A DNA stretch of 64,000 nt. Source: Alkalihalobacillus pseudalcaliphilus. Its GTDB lineage: Bacteria > Bacillota > Bacilli > Bacillales > Bacillaceae_D. The notes beneath the pieces are model-generated. The model made no database searches and was not told the DNA's origin. It saw nothing but the letters and a program-made list of their open reading frames with translations. The DNA lies in NCBI RefSeq assembly GCF_028610675.1, contig NZ_JAQQWS010000001.1:1116001-1180000 (forward strand). Direction: 5' to 3'. The translations under genes and the position numbers were made by a program. Shown here one piece after another: positions 61,257-64,000 of this stretch. How positions within the stretch are numbered: the stretch's first letter is position 1; each line of letters begins with the position of its first letter.

Positions 61257-61475
61257 TTAGCGAAAGCGACCAATCAAAATAAAAATAAGTGACAGTACCA
61301 CACTTATAAGTAGACATGTAACAACAGGAAAATAAAAGCTTGTATTCTCTCCTTTAATGACAATATCACCTGGTAGCTTGCCAAGTGGGATAAAACGTCC
61401 AAATAGTTGCCACAAAATGCCGACTACAATCAAAACGACTCCAATCGTAATAATGAACTTAGGGATGGTATTCAT
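61257..61475 (-). CDS. DUF2905 small membrane protein
   Basis: 72 residues from the ATG at 61475 (GGGAGG upstream). Two membrane helices (about 5-25 and 47-70) around FGRFIPLGKLPGDIVIKGENTSFYFP, the DUF2905 signature. Its ATG overlaps the ruvB stop (ATGA), so it is translationally coupled. No known function. Confidence 0.88.
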   Translation of the reverse strand: MNTIPKFIITIGVVLIVVGILWQLFGRFIPLGKLPGDIVIKGENTSFYFPVVTCLLISVVLSLIFILIGRFR

Positions 61476-62473
61476 TTCGATGGTTCCTCCCGTTGAAAAT
61501 GCTGATAACATAACGGCGTCAGAATTCGTCCACGTGGTGTTCTTTGAATAAATCCAATCTGTAAAAGATATGGTTCATAGACATCTTCAATCGTATCAGC
61601 CTCTTCCCCAATGGTCGAAGAAATCGTTTCAATACCAACTGGACCACCATTAAATCGGTCCATCATCGCAAATAAAAGTTTATGATCGATATGATCGAGT
61701 CCTAATTCATCAACTTGAAGTTTTTGCAAAGCATGACTGGCAATTTCATAGGAAACAGCCCCATCTGCCTGCACTTGGGCAAAGTCCCTCACCCTCCGTA
61801 AAAGGCGATTGGCAATCCTTGGTGTGCCACGCGATCTACTTGCCATTTCTATTGCCGCTTCGTGGTCCATTTCAATATCTAATACGTCTGCCGTCCGCTT
61901 GACAATTTGTGTTAATTCATCCACGTTATAAAACTCAAGTCGGGCTAAAACCCCAAAACGATCGCGTAAAGGAGCTGAGAGCATACCAGCCCTCGTTGTA
62001 GCACCGACTAACGTAAAAGGAGGTAAATCTAACCGCACTGAACGTGCTGTAGGTCCTTTACCAATCACAATATCGAGACAGAAATCCTCCATTGCCGGGT
62101 ATAATACCTCTTCGACGATCCGATTTAATCGATGAATTTCATCTATAAAAAGTACATCACCTGGTTCTAGAGCCGTTAAAATGGCTGCTAAATCACCCGG
62201 TCTCTCAATAGCCGGGCCAGACGTCGTTCGAATTTGTACATCCATTTCATTTGCAATAATCGTTGATAACGTTGTTTTTCCAAGCCCAGGAGGACCGTAC
62301 AATAAGACATGATCGAGGCTTTCCTCTCTCATTTTAGCAGCCTCTATAAATACTTCTAAATTTTTCTTAACATCCTCTTGACCAATATAATCTAATAAGC
62401 GTAATGGTCTCACTGATTGTTCAGCGGTTTGATCCTCCCACTGCTGACTGGCCGAAACCATTCTCTCTTCCAT
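61472..62473 (-). CDS. ruvB: Holliday junction branch migration ATPase RuvB
   Basis: 333 residues. RPLRLLDYIGQEDVKKNLEVFIEAAKMR, Walker A LLYGPPGLGKTTLSTIIANEM, Walker B VLFIDEIHRLNRIVEEVLYPAMED, sensor 1 VGATTRAGMLSAPLRDRFG, and the C-terminal winged helix ending GFIQRTPRGRILTPLCYQHF. It is the motor of RuvAB and follows ruvA by 14 bases. Confidence 0.97.
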   Translation of the reverse strand: MEERMVSASQQWEDQTAEQSVRPLRLLDYIGQEDVKKNLEVFIEAAKMREESLDHVLLYGPPGLGKTTLSTIIANEMDVQIRTTSGPAIERPGDLAAILTALEPGDVLFIDEIHRLNRIVEEVLYPAMEDFCLDIVIGKGPTARSVRLDLPPFTLVGATTRAGMLSAPLRDRFGVLARLEFYNVDELTQIVKRTADVLDIEMDHEAAIEMASRSRGTPRIANRLLRRVRDFAQVQADGAVSYEIASHALQKLQVDELGLDHIDHKLLFAMMDRFNGGPVGIETISSTIGEEADTIEDVYEPYLLQIGFIQRTPRGRILTPLCYQHFQREEPSK

Positions 62474-62487
62474 GACTTTACCTCCTT

Positions 62488-63099
62488 TTACGCTTTAAGC
62501 ATAAGCTGTAACGCTTTTCTTATATAGGCATCTGTTGAGAGGGTTTCCTCTGATAATGTTGGTCGCACCTTTTTGAGTTCCTTTTCTACGTAACCTAAAG
62601 CACGCAACGCTTCAAATGCTTCTTCCAAAGCCTCATTATTTGCTGTGACTTTCGCCGTTCTTTTTACGTCAGCAGCAGGCGTTAATAATGTAATCGTAAA
62701 TTCTTCTAATTTACCTTTTAAATCAAGGATAATTTGCCTTGCTGTTTTTTTACCAACACCAGGGAACTTGACTAAAAAAGCTTCATCTTCTGATTCAATG
62801 GCTGAGACGACTTGATCAGGCTGTCCTGAAGCCAAAATGGCTAAGGCACCTTTTGGTCCAATACCTGATACATTTAAGAGCTTCTCAAACAAGTCTCGTT
62901 CTGACTTTGACTGAAATCCAAACAAACGGATTAAATCTTCCTTCACATAATGATAGGTATAAACTTGAATGTGCTCATTCATACTCTTCTCAAATACAAA
63001 TGGATTCGCACAAAAAACTTGATAACCCAATCCGTGATGGTCAATAACGATATATGGCGTTTCTACACTCACTAATTTTCCTGATACATATTCTATCAA
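62488..63099 (-). CDS. ruvA: Holliday junction branch migration protein RuvA
   Basis: 203 residues. N-terminal OB fold (MIEYVSGKLVSVETPYIVIDHHGLGYQVF), two helix-hairpin-helix motifs (LLNVSGIGPKGALAIL and LVKFPGVGKKTARQIILDLKGKL) and a C-terminal three-helix domain (EEAFEALRALGYVEKELKKV) that contacts RuvB. GAGGAGAG precedes the ATG. A LexA-like box is in its leader. Confidence 0.97.
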   Translation of the reverse strand: MIEYVSGKLVSVETPYIVIDHHGLGYQVFCANPFVFEKSMNEHIQVYTYHYVKEDLIRLFGFQSKSERDLFEKLLNVSGIGPKGALAILASGQPDQVVSAIESEDEAFLVKFPGVGKKTARQIILDLKGKLEEFTITLLTPAADVKRTAKVTANNEALEEAFEALRALGYVEKELKKVRPTLSEETLSTDAYIRKALQLMLKA

Positions 63100-63121
63100 T
63101 TGATAAACTCTCCTCTAAATA

Positions 63122-63135
63122 CGAACATTTATTTC
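63122..63135. promoter_or_regulatory. LexA (DinR)-like box in front of ruvA
   Basis: CGAACATTTATTTC fits 12 of 14 positions of the B. subtilis LexA consensus CGAACRNRYGTTYC. It lies between an extended -10 (TGCTAAAAT, 63145-63137 on the minus strand) and the ruvA start. ruvAB is in the SOS regulon of B. subtilis. Confidence 0.55.
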
Positions 63136-63136
63136 T

Positions 63137-63145
63137 ATTTTAGCA
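63137..63145 (-). promoter_or_regulatory. Extended -10 promoter element of ruvAB
   Basis: TGCTAAAAT on the minus strand, about 38 bases before the ruvA start. No good -35 is seen, as is common for extended -10 promoters. Confidence 0.5.
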
Positions 63146-63182
63146 TATCCCCCATCTCCCGAATAGCTTTTTACACACATAC

Positions 63183-64000
63183 AAAACGCTTATGGTGAAG
63201 TGAAGTCCTATTTATTCACTTCACCACCAACAAATATGAAAGTAGTGTTTTTTCTTTACTAAACGGATTTTGATAACTTTTTATTTATTTTGTATGAAAG
63301 TTGACTAACGCTGAAATGTGGAGCACTAATTGCCGCTACCGAAAATCATGCTCCGCGTCCTATGGGGTGGCGCCGAACTAACTAGCTTCGCTAGTGGATT
63401 TCAGCTCTGCCACTACCCCCCATGGGAGTCTCCGCATGTTTTCGTCCGCTAGGTGACTGCTCATTCTCAAATACAAATAACTTTCATTAAAGTAAATAAC
63501 AACAAAAACAAAGTGAATGAGGAGCCACCGAGCCAATAACAATATCCAACTTTCGTTTTTGTGGTGATGAGTTGCTTAGCAAGTTATCATGCAAGTTTTA
63601 TATGAGAGAAACTCACTAACCAAGAAGCCTGCACGAACCCTAGCGGAGGGATTGGGGCCAACTCCTGCAGGAGGAAAGGGCACCGATTTTCGAAGAAGTG
63701 CCCATCACCTTTAGGGTAACTTTCATACAAAACTCACATGGTGAAGCACAGATTCACTTACGCCACCAACAAATATGAAAGTGTGATTTTGTTCTTTAAC
63801 TGGTGGTTTTTCATTCATAACGGTTTTGAGGATTCTCACATTTTGCCGTAACCCCGCCGCTTTTTAGAAAGGAGCTCGCAAGAGCTTTCCTAAAAAGATT
63901 CAGCGCACTGACAAACAGCCACCACCAACAAAAAAAAAGAGAGAGTAATAACTCATCAGGATTAGCATCTAAAATCCAAGTGTTTTTGGACCGTTAGCCA
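63183..64000. repeat. Composite block of dispersed modular repeats (runs to the window end)
   Basis: From left: hairpin GGTGAAGTGAA / TTCACTTCACC (63192-63223); boundary TTTTGTATGAAAGTTGAC (63288-63305) and the GAAAATCATGCTCCGCGTCC element; a structured segment with ACTCCTGCAGGAGG (63661-63674); an inverted boundary AACTTTCATACAAAA (63719-63733); an inverted copy of the 44.7-kb module; hairpin CTTTTTAG...CTAAAAAG around GAGCTC (63861-63896); and an inverted copy of the 8.46-kb segment. No gene is visible in these 800 bases. Confidence 0.75.

Overview
The window is a gene-dense stretch of a low-GC, endospore-forming Bacillaceae chromosome. Evidence for this includes the 5' part of sigK, spoVB, an RsfA-type prespore regulator, comN, T-box leaders on aminoacyl-tRNA synthetase genes, a 6S RNA gene, and long blocks of gene order known from Bacillus subtilis: alaS-ireB-ruvX-mltG-trmR-udk-greA; cymR-iscS-mnmA-yrrB-recD2; hisS-aspS-6S RNA-tcdA; recJ-apt-relA-dtd; ruvAB-queA-tgt-yajC-secDF-comN-spoVB. 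The species cannot be named from sequence alone. A run of exactly 100 N inside a tandem repeat shows this is a scaffolded draft assembly.

Layout. 1-5.8 kb: partial sigK, a TetR-controlled pair of SMR efflux genes, a DUF2500 protein, an M20 peptidase, lipoate ligase and a Nudix hydrolase. 5.8-9.4 kb: DHA2-type MFS exporter, repeats, yrhC and mtnN. 9.7-19.9 kb: a lipoprotein, then yrrS, greA, udk, trmR, mltG, the DUF1292 gene, ruvX, ireB and T-box-controlled alaS. 19.9-28.3 kb: yrrI, yrzQ, yrzR, yrrD, recD2, yrrB, mnmA, iscS and cymR. 28.5-38.5 kb: rarA, an orphan PAS/Cache histidine kinase, rsfA, lutABC, tcdA and an MBL-fold hydrolase. 38.7-44.6 kb: 6S RNA, a small unknown gene, a SAM-riboswitch-controlled homoserine dehydrogenase, T-box-controlled hisS-aspS and yrzK. 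45.1-51.5 kb: dtd, relA, apt, recJ and lapA. 51.5-52.9 kb: a large 52-bp tandem array. 52.9-63.1 kb: separate secF and secD, comN, spoVB, a DUF421 gene, yrzE, yajC, tgt, queA, a DUF2905 gene, ruvB and ruvA. 63.1-64 kb: repeats.

The coding content is mostly conserved housekeeping: translation quality (alaS, hisS, aspS, dtd, TrmR, MnmA, TcdA, QueA/Tgt), recombination and repair (RuvABX, RecJ, RecD2, RarA), sulfur metabolism (CymR, IscS, MtnN) and protein export (SecDF-YajC). I found no phage, CRISPR, toxin or defence cluster.

The least ordinary content is intergenic. Nearly every long gene-free stretch is built from a shared set of structured modules. They are often bounded by a sequence like TTTTGTATGAAAGTT, and some modules are amplified into 51-52 bp tandem arrays. 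One module has a 7-17-7 dyad whose two arms change together between loci (CAGATAC/GTATCTG and CAGTTAC/GTAACTG). Several of these blocks sit where B. subtilis has genes that are missing here (yrrN-yrrO, mccA-mccB, yrvJ). Other points of note: a SAM riboswitch on a homoserine dehydrogenase that seems to have a decayed ACT domain, a TetR operator present twice, a clear sigma-F-type promoter for rsfA, and two possible minus-strand small RNAs or leaders.
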